From NCBI RefSeq assembly GCF_020622355.1, contig NZ_WHVL01000006.1, positions 235,793 through 299,792 on the forward strand: DNA of 64,000 bases. Direction: 5' to 3'. The position numbers and the translations under genes are program-made. Positions 10,597 through 18,253 of the stretch are shown piece by piece. Numbering within the stretch: the stretch's first letter is position 1; each line of letters begins with the position of its first letter. The notes under the pieces are model-generated. The model made no database searches. It saw only the letters and a list, made by a program, of their open reading frames with translations, and was not told where the DNA came from. The stretch comes from Vreelandella malpeensis (GTDB lineage Bacteria; Pseudomonadota; Gammaproteobacteria; Pseudomonadales; Halomonadaceae).

Positions 10597-11391
10597 TTAC
10601 TCGACCCAACCCGGCACGGCACCACCCTGGAAGAGCTCCTCGGCTTTCTCGATCACCTCGTCACGCTGGTAGGCGTCGACGAGCTGGCGAATCTCCTTGC
10701 GCTCCTCGTCGCCACTGCGCACGGCGATCAGGTTGACGTAGGGGGATTCGGGGCCTTCACGCACCAGCGCGTCGTCGAGGCTCAGCCCTGCTGGCTGGGC
10801 GAAGGTGTTGTTGATGAACGCCATGTCCACGTCCGGCAGCACGCGCGGCAGCTGGGCGGCTTCGATCTCGCGGAAACGGAAGTTCCTGGGGTTCTCGGCG
10901 ATGTCGATCGGCGTCGCTTCCAGGTTTTCCGGGTCGCTCAGGGTGATCAGGCCTTGGTTGTGCATCAGGATCAGCGAGCGCCCTTCGTTGGTCGGGTCGT
11001 TGGGCAGGGCGATCTGTGCACCGTCGGGAAGCGCCTCGAGGCTGTCGTATTTCGAGGAGTAGGCGCCGATCGGGTAGACGAAGGTGTAGCCGGCGGCCAC
11101 TAGGTCGTAGCCGCGGTCGCTGTTCATGGTTTCGAGATAGGGGGCATGCTGGTAGGCGTTGGCATCCAGGCTGCCGTCGGCGAGCGCCGCGTTCGGGGTG
11201 ACGTAGTCGGTGAACTCGACGATCTCGACATCGAGGTCGTACTCCTGCTTGGCGATGCGCGCGGCCACTTCCATGACCTCGCTCTCGGGGCCCGCGACGG
11301 TGCCGATCTTGATGCTGCGGGCTTCCTGGGCGTGGGCCACGTTGATGGCCAGAGCAAGGGCGGTCAGGCCGCCGAGAAGCTGTTTCTGCAT
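10597..11391 (-). CDS. metQ: Methionine ABC transporter substrate-binding protein MetQ (264 aa)
   Basis: Periplasmic binding protein of the NlpA family delivering D/L-methionine to MetNI. An N-terminal signal peptide of about 22 residues ends AINVAHA|QEA. Family segments include IKIGTVAGPESEVMEVA, the aromatic and Asn-rich DANAYQHAPYLE, YPIGAYSSKY, IALPNDPTNEGRSL and the ligand-contacting DMAFINNTFA. Unlike E. coli MetQ there is no lipobox cysteine, so this copy is predicted to be soluble or held by an uncleaved signal anchor. Start ATG 11391 with AGGAGAG upstream. It is last gene of metN-metI-metQ, 108 bases after metI. Confidence 0.94.
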   Translation of the reverse strand: MQKQLLGGLTALALAINVAHAQEARSIKIGTVAGPESEVMEVAARIAKQEYDLDVEIVEFTDYVTPNAALADGSLDANAYQHAPYLETMNSDRGYDLVAAGYTFVYPIGAYSSKYDSLEALPDGAQIALPNDPTNEGRSLILMHNQGLITLSDPENLEATPIDIAENPRNFRFREIEAAQLPRVLPDVDMAFINNTFAQPAGLSLDDALVREGPESPYVNLIAVRSGDEERKEIRQLVDAYQRDEVIEKAEELFQGGAVPGWVE

Positions 11392-11499
11392 GGTGACTCT
11401 CCTGTTGACGTACCTTGAAGATACGAGATTATAGCAATAAAAAAACTTTTTATAATGCTTTTTGGTTATATTTGGCATCGGTTCCGGTGAACTCGCCAA

Positions 11500-12153
11500 C
11501 TACTTGCGATCGCTCTTGCGCACCAGGTAGTCACCCAAGCTCTGAAAGCCCTGTACCATGAACACGAGAATCACCACCGTGGTCAGCATGATGGTCGGGT
11601 TGAAGCGATTGTAGCCGTAGCGAATGCCCAGATCTCCCAGGCCGCCGCCGCCTACCGCCCCGGCCATGGCCGAATAGCTCACCAGCGTCACCACGGTGAT
11701 GGTGAGGCCGGTGATGATGCCACCGCGCGCTTCGGGAATCAGCACCTTGCAGATGATCTGCCAGGGTGTGGCGCCCATTGCCTGGGCGGACTCGATCAGC
11801 CCCGGCGAGAGCTCGTTGAGCGCGCCTTCGATCAACCGCGCGACGAAAGGGATCGCGGCGATGGTCAGCGGCACTGATGCGGCGTTGATGCCGATCGAGG
11901 TGCCCACCAGCATGCGCGTGAAAGGGATGATCGCCACCATCAGAATGATGAAGGGGATCGAGCGGCCGATATTGGTGATCAGGCTCAGTGCCTGGTTCAG
12001 CATCGGCCGCGCGAGAATCTGGCGCGGGCGGGTGACATAGAGCAGCACGCCGAGCGGCAGCCCCAGAAGCGTCGAGATCACGCCGGAGATCGCCACCATG
12101 TAGAGCGTGTCGAGCGTGGCCTGCAGGATCAGATCAAACATCGCGCTGGACAT
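11500..12153 (-). CDS. metI: Methionine ABC transporter permease MetI (217 aa)
   Basis: Inner-membrane permease with five hydrophobic helices. The ABC-coupling EAA loop is visible as ESAQAMGATPWQIICKVLIPEA near residue 145, and the N-terminus (DTLYMVAISGVISTLLGLPLG) is family-typical. Length equals E. coli MetI (217 aa). The start overlaps the last 20 bases of metN, suggesting coupled translation, and metQ lies downstream. Confidence 0.95.
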   Translation of the reverse strand: MSSAMFDLILQATLDTLYMVAISGVISTLLGLPLGVLLYVTRPRQILARPMLNQALSLITNIGRSIPFIILMVAIIPFTRMLVGTSIGINAASVPLTIAAIPFVARLIEGALNELSPGLIESAQAMGATPWQIICKVLIPEARGGIITGLTITVVTLVSYSAMAGAVGGGGLGDLGIRYGYNRFNPTIMLTTVVILVFMVQGFQSLGDYLVRKSDRK

Positions 12154-13177
12154 GGCCTAGTACCTCCACCTGTAGTTGATGCGCTTTCAGATACTCCATC
12201 GCCTTGCGGGTCTGATCGGTGTCGCCGAGCAGCTCGGCGATCATCAGGCCTAAGGTGCGCTCCTGGATCGATTCCACCTTCGCCTGCAGGATGCTGACAT
12301 CCACGTCGCACTCCCGTGCCAGGCGCGAGATCAGCGGGGTCGAGACGGCATCGCCCGAGAACGTCAGGCGTACCACCGGGTGGGTGTGCTCGCCCGGGGC
12401 CTCGAGCAGGCGTGCGGTGAGCTCCTTGGGCGGGGTGAGCTCCAGAAAGTCGTTCAAGAAATCGCGGCCCAGGTCGGTGCGTGGCGCGGTGAAGAAGTCC
12501 CCCACGTCGGCGTCCTCGACCAGCTCGCCGTTGGAAATCAGGCTGACCCGGTGGCAGATCGACTTGACCACCTCCATCTCGTGGGTGATCAGCAAGATGG
12601 TGATGCCGAGCTTGACGTTGATGTCGCGCAGAAGCTCCAGAATAGCGCTGGTGGTCTGCGGGTCGAGGGCCGAGGTGGCCTCGTCGCACAGCAGCACCTG
12701 CGGGTCGCTGGCCAGCGCCCGGGCGATGGCCACGCGCTGCTTTTGCCCGCCGGAAAGCTGGGCGGGATACATGCCCGCCTTGTCGGCAAGGCCTACCATG
12801 TCGAGCAGCGGCGCCACGCGGCGCTTGATCGCCGCCTTGCGCTCGCCGGCAAGCTCCAGCGGCAGCGCGACGTTGTCGAACACCGTGCGCGTGGTCAGGA
12901 GGTTGAAGTGCTGGAAGATCATGCCGATGCGGTGGCGCGCCCGGTTGAGCTCGGCCGCGCCGAGTCGCGTGATGTCGCGACCGTCGACGACGACGCTGCC
13001 TTCGGTAGGGCGCTCGAGCAGGTTGACGCAGCGGATCAGGGTGGACTTGCCCGCCCCGGAAAGTCCGATGACGCCGTGGATCGCCCCCTTGGGAATGGCG
13101 AGGTGGACGTTCTTCAGGGCATGCACCGCTTTGGCGCCGCTGCCGTAGGTTTTACTGACGTTGCTGAGTTCGATCAT
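12134..13177 (-). CDS. metN: Methionine ABC transporter ATP-binding protein MetN (347 aa)
   Basis: ATPase subunit of the methionine importer. Walker A GLSGAGKSTLIR lies near residue 38, the Q-loop is at MIFQHFNLL, the signature is LSGGQKQRVAIARALA, Walker B is VLLCDEATSALDP and the H-loop is LLITHEM. The C-terminal 100 residues form the NIL regulatory domain (VRLTFSGD, QAKVESIQERTLGLMIAEL) that binds methionine for transinhibition. ATG 13177 gives the conserved MIELSNVSKTY start. A longer frame to 13273 would run through the terminator hairpin. Expression is probably set by the SAM-II-like leader just upstream. Confidence 0.96.
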   Translation of the reverse strand: MIELSNVSKTYGSGAKAVHALKNVHLAIPKGAIHGVIGLSGAGKSTLIRCVNLLERPTEGSVVVDGRDITRLGAAELNRARHRIGMIFQHFNLLTTRTVFDNVALPLELAGERKAAIKRRVAPLLDMVGLADKAGMYPAQLSGGQKQRVAIARALASDPQVLLCDEATSALDPQTTSAILELLRDINVKLGITILLITHEMEVVKSICHRVSLISNGELVEDADVGDFFTAPRTDLGRDFLNDFLELTPPKELTARLLEAPGEHTHPVVRLTFSGDAVSTPLISRLARECDVDVSILQAKVESIQERTLGLMIAELLGDTDQTRKAMEYLKAHQLQVEVLGHVQRDV

Positions 13178-13228
13178 AGCGTCTGCCTTGATTCTAGGCC
13201 GAAGACGTGAAGTGGCGGGGGCGTGAAA

Positions 13229-13256
13229 TAAAAAAAGGCCACCCATACGGGTGGCC
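13229..13256 (-). terminator. Intrinsic terminator (attenuator) in the metNIQ leader
   Basis: On the minus strand GGCCACCC - GTAT - GGGTGGCC (13256-13237) is followed by a run of seven T and TATTT. It lies 51 bases before the metN start and 15 bases after the riboswitch-like core. Its left arm contains CACCC, which can pair with the GGGTG at the 3' end of the aptamer (13275-13271), giving a simple antiterminator/terminator switch. Confidence 0.93.
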
Positions 13257-13271
13257 ATCAACGCTGGACAC

Positions 13272-13340
13272 ACCCTTTTAGCTGCACTTCACCACGCCAT
13301 CGGCAGGTGGACGCCCGCAATCTGGGTACAAATCGGCGTC
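13272..13340 (-). ncRNA. SAM-II-type riboswitch aptamer controlling metNIQ
   Basis: Minus-strand reading. P1 is GACGCC (13340-13335) pairing perfectly with GGCGTC (13315-13310). The P1 loop carries GATTT, ACCC and TTGC in the order known from SAM-II. After P1 an extra hairpin (CACC..GCC / GGC..GGTG) is inserted. The conserved 3' core AGCTAAAAGGGT (13283-13272) follows. The pseudoknot is supported by two pairings: TTGC (13320-13317) with GCAG (13285-13282), and ACCC (13327-13324) with GGGT (13275-13272). The aptamer begins about 11 bases after the predicted transcription start and ends before an intrinsic terminator, upstream of a methionine importer. Known SAM-II RNAs repress methionine and SAM genes when SAM is bound. 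The assignment rests on remembered consensus, not on a covariance search. Confidence 0.8.
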
Positions 13341-13357
13341 AAAACATTTGCGCCGAA

Positions 13358-13386
13358 AGTCTAAATAGAGGCCTGCGGGTTGTCAA
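13358..13386 (-). promoter_or_regulatory. Strong sigma-70 promoter of metNIQ
   Basis: On the minus strand TTGACA (13386-13381), a 17-base spacer and TAGACT (13363-13358). The predicted start near 13351 puts the riboswitch aptamer at the very 5' end of the transcript. Confidence 0.85.
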
Positions 13387-13433
13387 TTGAAGCGGGCGTT
13401 TTAATCCGCCTTCGATAAATGGACGCAAGGGCG

Positions 13434-13462
13434 TTGGTTCGCAGCCGGTTAAGGGCGATAAT
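13434..13462 (+). promoter_or_regulatory. Promoter of ribE
   Basis: TTGGTT (13434-13439), a 17-base spacer and GATAAT (13457-13462), 58 bases upstream of the ribE ATG and divergent from the metNIQ promoter. No FMN-riboswitch core was recognised in the short leader. Confidence 0.65.
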
Positions 13463-13520
13463 GCCGCCTCAAGCGCGTCGGTCCCGTGATCGGTGCGCAC
13501 GAAGCTGCAAGGGGAGAGCG

Positions 13521-14141
13521 ATGTTTACAGGTATTGTGCAGGGCACGGCGGAGATCGTCGACATTCACGAGCTCGACGGGTTTCGCACTCACGTGGTGGC
13601 GCTGTCGCCGGCGCTTCGCGAAGGGCTGGCGCTCGGCGCCTCCGTGGCCCACAACGGCGTCTGCTTGACCGTGACGCGCGTCGAGGGCGAACGCGTCAGC
13701 TTCGACCTGATGCGCGAGACGCTGCGGCTGACCAATCTTGGTGCGCTGGTACCCGGTGATCGCGTCAATATCGAGCGCGCGGCACGCTTTGGTGACGAGA
13801 TCGGTGGCCACGCCATGTCCGGCCACATCATCAGCATGGCGGAGGTCGTCGCCATCGACGAGGCACCCAACAATCGCCGGCTGTGGTTTTCGCTGCCCGG
13901 ATCGCTTGGCCGATTCGTGTTCGAGAAGGGCTATATCGGGGTGGACGGCATCAGCCTGACGGTCGGTGACGTGCGGCGCGGCGAGGAGCGCGTCGAATTC
14001 AGCGTCAACCTAATTCCCGAAACCCTCGAGCGCACCACGCTTAAGGAGCGCCTGCCGGGCTCAAAGGTCAATATCGAGGTCGACCCGCAGACCCAGGTGA
14101 TCGTCGAGACCGTGGAGCGAGTTCTCGCCGCGCGCGCCTGA
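13521..14141 (+). CDS. ribE: Riboflavin synthase, alpha subunit (206 aa)
   Basis: Dismutates two 6,7-dimethyl-8-ribityllumazine molecules to riboflavin. Two tandem lumazine-binding beta-barrel domains are visible. The first begins at the invariant MFTGIVQG and contains VAHNGVCLTVT. The second begins near residue 97 with GHAMSGHIIS and contains GYIGVDGISLTV, each followed by a short C-terminal helix. Length fits the family (about 205-215 aa). ATG 13521 is fixed by the conserved N-terminus and GGGGAGA upstream. The gene stands alone, away from other rib genes in this window. Confidence 0.96.
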   Translation: MFTGIVQGTAEIVDIHELDGFRTHVVALSPALREGLALGASVAHNGVCLTVTRVEGERVSFDLMRETLRLTNLGALVPGDRVNIERAARFGDEIGGHAMSGHIISMAEVVAIDEAPNNRRLWFSLPGSLGRFVFEKGYIGVDGISLTVGDVRRGEERVEFSVNLIPETLERTTLKERLPGSKVNIEVDPQTQVIVETVERVLAARA

Positions 14142-14187
14142 TACGTTCCCGCGCTGTCGTCGGCCAGCCGTCAAAAAAAACGGCCGA

Positions 14188-14248
14188 GCTGACCGAGTGG
14201 TCAAGCCATGGCCTGAAGATTGCTTCACACTCGTTGCAAAGAGTCAGC
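14188..14248 (+). other. Extended stem structure in the leader of the purine permease gene
   Basis: GCTGAC-CGAGTG (14188-14199) pairs with CACTCG (14228-14233) and, after a 9-base bulge TTGCAAAGA, with GTCAGC (14243-14248). Inside, AAGC (14203-14206) pairs with GCTT (14222-14225) around a 15-base loop. This gives three helices with asymmetric internal loops, the shape of a possible cis-regulatory RNA. It lies 130 bases before a purine permease gene. I do not recognise it as a known class, and no promoter was seen in the 46 bases between ribE and the element. Confidence 0.4.
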
Positions 14249-14330
14249 GCGGGGCACTTCCCGCACCCGTTGGCTGCACGTGCCGGGCGCTCGCATCAGG
14301 CGGGGCCTTTCGGTAGTATGTGCGGCTTTT

Positions 14331-14351
14331 CTCGTATCTAGGGCTCGTATC
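14331..14351. repeat. Direct repeat CTCGTATC, two copies at 13-base period
   Basis: CTCGTATC occurs at 14331-14338 and 14344-14351, between a weak -10-like TAGTAT (14314) and the purine permease start. It could be a regulator half-site pair or chance. The evidence is only the repetition. Confidence 0.4.
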
Positions 14352-14377
14352 CAAGGGCGCAGGGACAAAAAAACGCT

Positions 14378-15676
14378 ATGAAAGGTCTGGATAATTACTT
14401 CAAGCTCTCCGAGCAAGGCACCAGCGTCAAGACCGAGGTGATCGCCGGTATCACCACCTTTCTGACGATGGCCTACATCATCTTCGTCAACCCGAGCATT
14501 TTGTCGGAAGCGGGGATGGACTACGGCGCGGTATTCGTGGCCACCTGCCTTGCCGCCGCCGTGGGCTGCTTCGTGATGGGTATCTGGGCCAACTACCCGA
14601 TCGCCCAGGCGCCGGGCATGGGGCTCAATGCCTTCTTTACCTACGGCGTGGTGCTCGGCATGGGCTATACCTGGGAAGCGGCGCTGGGGGCGGTGTTCTT
14701 CTCGGGCCTGACGTTCTTTTTGCTGAGCATCTTCAGGATCCGCGAGTGGATCATCAACTCTATTCCGCTGTCGCTGCGCTTGGGGATCGCGGCGGGTATC
14801 GGCCTTTTCCTGGCGATGATCGCCTTGAAGAATGCCGGTATCATCGTCGCCAACCCGGCTACCTACGTGTCGCTTGGCGATCTTACCCAGCCCGCACCCA
14901 TCTATGCGCTGGTCGGTTTCTTCGTGATCACGGCACTAGCCTACCTGAACGTCACCGGGGCCGTGATGATCGGCATTCTCGGCGTGACCGTGGTGGCCAT
15001 GCTGCTGGGGCACAACGCCTACGGCGGGCTGATGTCCATGCCGCCCTCGATCGCACCGACCTTCATGGCGATGGACCTGGCGGGCGCGCTCGACGTCGCC
15101 ATGCTCAGCGTGATCTTCGCCTTCCTGTTCGTGGACCTGTTCGATACTTCCGGTACGCTGGTCGGGGTCGCCCACCGCGGCAAGCTTTTGGACAAGGACG
15201 GAAAGCTTCCGCGTATCGGCCGCGCCATGATGGCGGACAGCACCGCCTCCATGGCCGGTGCGGCGCTGGGCACCTCGACCACCACCAGCTACATCGAGTC
15301 CACTGCGGGCATCGCCTCCGGCGGGCGTACCGGTCTCACCGCCGTGGTGGTGGGCGTGCTGTTTCTGATCAGCCTGTTCTTCGCGCCGCTGGCAGGATCG
15401 ATTCCGGCCTACGCCACCGCCGGGGCGCTTCTATACGTGGCGACGCTGATGGCCGGAAGCCTGGCCCACGCCAACTGGGACGACGCCACCGACGCCGCCC
15501 CGGTCCTGATCGCTGCACTCGCCATGCCGCTGACCTTCTCGATCGCCGACGGCATCGCCCTGGGCTTCATCAGCTTCGTGGCGATCAAGGTACTTTCCGG
15601 CCGCTTCAAGGACCTCAATCCGGCGGTGGTCGTGCTGGGGCTTCTGTTCGCAGTGAAATTCTTCTTCTTCGGGTAG
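14378..15676 (+). CDS. NCS2/AzgA-type purine (adenine, guanine/hypoxanthine) permease (432 aa)
   Basis: Polytopic transporter with about 12-14 helices. The N-terminal signature is [20 protein letters not shown], followed by [38 protein letters not shown], and [20 protein letters not shown], where the conserved Glu contacts the nucleobase. These place it in the AzgA-like branch (GhxP/PurP/PbuG) that takes up adenine, guanine or hypoxanthine with protons. It is followed by apt 31 bases on, so imported bases would be ribosylated at once. It carries a long 236-base leader (see structured element). Exact substrate cannot be read from sequence. Confidence 0.92.
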   Translation: MKGLDNYFKLSEQGTSVKTEVIAGITTFLTMAYIIFVNPSILSEAGMDYGAVFVATCLAAAVGCFVMGIWANYPIAQAPGMGLNAFFTYGVVLGMGYTWEAALGAVFFSGLTFFLLSIFRIREWIINSIPLSLRLGIAAGIGLFLAMIALKNAGIIVANPATYVSLGDLTQPAPIYALVGFFVITALAYLNVTGAVMIGILGVTVVAMLLGHNAYGGLMSMPPSIAPTFMAMDLAGALDVAMLSVIFAFLFVDLFDTSGTLVGVAHRGKLLDKDGKLPRIGRAMMADSTASMAGAALGTSTTTSYIESTAGIASGGRTGLTAVVVGVLFLISLFFAPLAGSIPAYATAGALLYVATLMAGSLAHANWDDATDAAPVLIAALAMPLTFSIADGIALGFISFVAIKVLSGRFKDLNPAVVVLGLLFAVKFFFFG

Positions 15677-15707
15677 GCCCCGTTTACATCAACCAACGAG
15701 AGACGCG

Positions 15708-16253
15708 ATGAGCATCTACGGCGACTATATCAAGTCCGTTATTCGCACGGTTCCAGACTGGCCTGAGCAGGGCGTGAACTTTCGTGACATCACCCCCTTG
15801 CTCCAGAACAGCGCCGCCTTTCGCAAGCTGATCGACAGCTTCGTGCACCGCTACCAGGAAATGAACCTAGATGCCATCGCGGCGATCGATGCGCGGGGCT
15901 TCATCATCGGCGCGCCGCTGGCTTATGAGCTTGGCTGCAGCTTCGTGCCAGTGCGCAAGAAGGGCAAGCTGCCCTTCAAGACGATCAGCGAGACCTATAC
16001 CCTCGAGTACGGCCATTCGGAAGTCGAGCTTCACGCCGACGCCTTCGAGAACGGCGACCGCATCCTCTTGATGGACGATCTGATCGCCACCGGCGGCACC
16101 ATGCTGGCCGCCGCCAACCTGATCCAGCGTTGCGGCGGCCAGGTGGTGGAAACCGCGACCATCATCGATCTGCCCGAACTGGGCGGTTCCCAGAAAATTC
16201 GCGACGCGGGCTTTGGCGTGTTCGCGGTATGTTCCTTCAACGAAGACGAGTGA
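15708..16253 (+). CDS. apt: Adenine phosphoribosyltransferase (181 aa)
   Basis: Salvages adenine with PRPP to AMP. The type I PRTase signature is the PRPP loop [18 protein letters not shown]. The N-terminal FPDWPxxG-type segment is [18 protein letters not shown], and the adenine-site segments are [17 protein letters not shown] and RKKGKLP. Length equals E. coli Apt (183 aa). It forms an operon with the upstream purine permease and with gpt (6 bases downstream). Confidence 0.96.
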   Translation: MSIYGDYIKSVIRTVPDWPEQGVNFRDITPLLQNSAAFRKLIDSFVHRYQEMNLDAIAAIDARGFIIGAPLAYELGCSFVPVRKKGKLPFKTISETYTLEYGHSEVELHADAFENGDRILLMDDLIATGGTMLAAANLIQRCGGQVVETATIIDLPELGGSQKIRDAGFGVFAVCSFNEDE

Positions 16254-16259
16254 CCGACG

Positions 16260-16739
16260 ATGAGCAGCGAACGCTACCACCAGCATTTCACGGTTTCCTG
16301 GGATCAGCTTCATCGCGACGTCCGCGCGCTTTGCCACCAGTTGATCGAGCGTGACTTCAAGGGCATCGTCGCGATCACCCGCGGCGGGCTGATTCCGGCG
16401 GCGCTCATCGCCCGCGAACTCAACATCCGCCTGATCGACACCGTGTGCATCAAGAGCTACGACCACATGGAGCAGAGCGGGCTGGACGTGTTGAAAGGCG
16501 TGGACCATGATGGAGAAGGGTGGCTGCTGGTGGACGACCTGGTCGATACCGGCAAGACCGCGAAGGCGGTGCGCGAGATGCTGCCCAAGGCGCATTTCGT
16601 GACCATCTACGCCAAGCCGGATGGCCGCCCGCTGGTGGATCAGTACCTGACCGAAGTGGGTCAGCATTGCTGGATCCAATTCCCTTGGGACATGGGCGTG
16701 GCCTACGTCGAGCCGCTCGCCGACCAACTGAAGAGATGA
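16260..16739 (+). CDS. gpt: Xanthine(-guanine) phosphoribosyltransferase (159 aa)
   Basis: Converts xanthine or guanine to the nucleotide with PRPP. Collinear with E. coli Gpt (152 aa): [14 protein letters not shown] at the start, [31 protein letters not shown] loop [19 protein letters not shown] and the C-terminal [16 protein letters not shown] with the Trp-Asp contacts. It sits in the apt-gpt-ung run, only 1 base before ung. Confidence 0.94.
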   Translation: MSSERYHQHFTVSWDQLHRDVRALCHQLIERDFKGIVAITRGGLIPAALIARELNIRLIDTVCIKSYDHMEQSGLDVLKGVDHDGEGWLLVDDLVDTGKTAKAVREMLPKAHFVTIYAKPDGRPLVDQYLTEVGQHCWIQFPWDMGVAYVEPLADQLKR

Positions 16740-16740
16740 C

Positions 16741-17424
16741 ATGACCGACCCGCTACCCAAGGACTGGAGCCAATGGCTCGGCCAGGAGTTCCAGGCCGAC
16801 TACATGGCCGCGCTGAAGGCGTTTCTGACTCAGGAGAAAGCGGCGAAGAAAGTGATCTACCCGCACTCCTCGAACTGGTTTCGTGCCTTCGAGCTCACGC
16901 CCTTGGAGAGGGTCAAGGTCGTCATTCTCGGTCAGGACCCGTACCACGGACCGCACCAGGCTCACGGGCTGTGCTTTTCGGTATTGCCCGAAGTGCGGGT
17001 GCCGCCGTCGCTGGTCAACATCTACAAGGAGCTCGAGAGCGACCTGGGCGTCGCGCCGGTCAACCACGGTTTTCTCGAGCCCTGGGCGAAGCAGGGTGTA
17101 TTGTTGCTGAACACGGCGCTAACGGTAGAGCAGGGCAACGCCGCTTCTCATCGCGGCAAGGGGTGGGAGCACTTTACCGACGCCGCGATCAAGGCGGTCA
17201 GCGAACACGCAGAGCCCTGCGTCTTTCTGCTCTGGGGCAGCCACGCACGGCAGAAGAAGGCCTTGATCGATCAGGCGCGCCACTTGATTCTCGAATCGCC
17301 ACATCCGTCGCCGCTCTCCGCGCATCGCGGCTTTCTGGGCAATCGCCATTTCTCCCAGGCCAACCGGTTTCTCGAAGAGCACGGGCGCTCGCCGATCGAA
17401 TGGCAATTGCCCGCCACCCCTTAA
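16741..17424 (+). CDS. ung: Uracil-DNA glycosylase (227 aa)
   Basis: Excises uracil from DNA, the first step of base excision repair. Family 1 motifs: water-activating loop [20 protein letters not shown] with the catalytic Asp, [12 protein letters not shown] with the uracil-binding Asn, [10 protein letters not shown], and the minor-groove loop [13 protein letters not shown] carrying the catalytic His. Length matches E. coli Ung (229 aa). It is placed within a nucleobase salvage operon, so its uracil product could be reused by the upp-encoded enzyme next door. Confidence 0.97.
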   Translation: MTDPLPKDWSQWLGQEFQADYMAALKAFLTQEKAAKKVIYPHSSNWFRAFELTPLERVKVVILGQDPYHGPHQAHGLCFSVLPEVRVPPSLVNIYKELESDLGVAPVNHGFLEPWAKQGVLLLNTALTVEQGNAASHRGKGWEHFTDAAIKAVSEHAEPCVFLLWGSHARQKKALIDQARHLILESPHPSPLSAHRGFLGNRHFSQANRFLEEHGRSPIEWQLPATP

Positions 17425-17466
17425 CCTTCGCCCCGGTTGCGGGTAGAATGGCGCGCAATTTTGCGC
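17421..17466 (+). promoter_or_regulatory. Promoter of upp with a downstream hairpin
   Basis: TTAACC (17421-17426), spacer 17 and TAGAAT (17444-17449). The first transcribed bases include GCGCAA-TT-TTGCGC (17453-17466), a small hairpin 38 bases before upp. This suggests upp has its own start in addition to read-through from ung. Confidence 0.6.
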
Positions 17467-17503
17467 ATGCCAGGCGCATCCACCCCTGCAGTGAGGTCGT
17501 TTC

Positions 17504-18133
17504 ATGAGTGTTTATGCCATCAATCATCCGCTTGTCCAGCACAAGTTGGGACTCATGCGGGAAGGGGGTCTGAGCACCAAGAGCTTTCGCGAGCTGGCAG
17601 GTGAAGTCGCCAAGCTTCTGACCTACGAAGCCACCAAGGACCTCGAGCTCGAGGATCATGAGATCGAGGGCTGGAACGGCTCGCCGATCAACACCTGCCG
17701 CCTGAAGGGCAAGAAGGTCACGGTAGTGCCGATCCTGCGTGCGGGTCTCGGCATGCTCGAAGGCGTGACCGACCTGATTCCCAGTGCTCGCGTCAGCGTG
17801 GTGGGTCTTTACCGTGACGAGGAAACCCTCGAGCCGGTGCCGTACTTCGCCAAGTTCGCCAATGACATCGAGGAGCGCATGGCGATCGTCATCGATCCGA
17901 TGCTCGCCACCGGTGGCTCGATGATCGCCACCCTCGACATGTTGCGCGAGCGCGGCTGCGAGAGTATGAAAGTGATCGTGCTGGTCGCCGCTCCCGAAGG
18001 CATCGAGCGGGTTCGAAAGGCGCATCCGGACGTCGAGATCTACACCGCCTCCGTCGACGAGCGCCTCGACGAGAACGGCTACATCGTGCCGGGCCTGGGC
18101 GATGCAGGCGACAAGATCTTTGGTACGCGCTGA
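17504..18133 (+). CDS. upp: Uracil phosphoribosyltransferase (209 aa)
   Basis: Salvages uracil with PRPP to UMP. It begins [20 protein letters not shown] and has the family segments [30 protein letters not shown] (PRPP loop) and the C-terminal uracil-binding [16 protein letters not shown]. Length equals E. coli Upp (208 aa). A strong terminator follows. uraA, encoding the matching uracil permease, is next. Confidence 0.97.
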   Translation: MSVYAINHPLVQHKLGLMREGGLSTKSFRELAGEVAKLLTYEATKDLELEDHEIEGWNGSPINTCRLKGKKVTVVPILRAGLGMLEGVTDLIPSARVSVVGLYRDEETLEPVPYFAKFANDIEERMAIVIDPMLATGGSMIATLDMLRERGCESMKVIVLVAAPEGIERVRKAHPDVEIYTASVDERLDENGYIVPGLGDAGDKIFGTR

Positions 18134-18146
18134 GCGGACCGCTTCG

Positions 18147-18183
18147 AAATGCCCCTTGCGCCTCGCGCCGGGGGCATTTTTTT
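18147..18183 (+). terminator. Terminator after upp
   Basis: AAATGCCCC and GGGGGCATTT pair around a GC-rich loop and are followed by a T-run of seven. It separates upp from uraA. Confidence 0.9.
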
Positions 18184-18253
18184 GGCCAGCCGTTGGCGGC
18201 CATTCGAAAAGCCGCAGCGAAAGCCGCGGCCATGACAACGCAAGGGACGTTGA

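Noticed and set aside
13272..13340. SAM-I, cobalamin or TPP riboswitch before metN
   Set aside because: Their conserved cores were not found. The SAM-II order fits much better.
14188..14280. tRNA-Ser/Leu-like gene in the purine permease leader
   Set aside because: A D-arm-like piece is present, but no anticodon stem, T arm with TTC-A-A or acceptor stem with CCA can be drawn.
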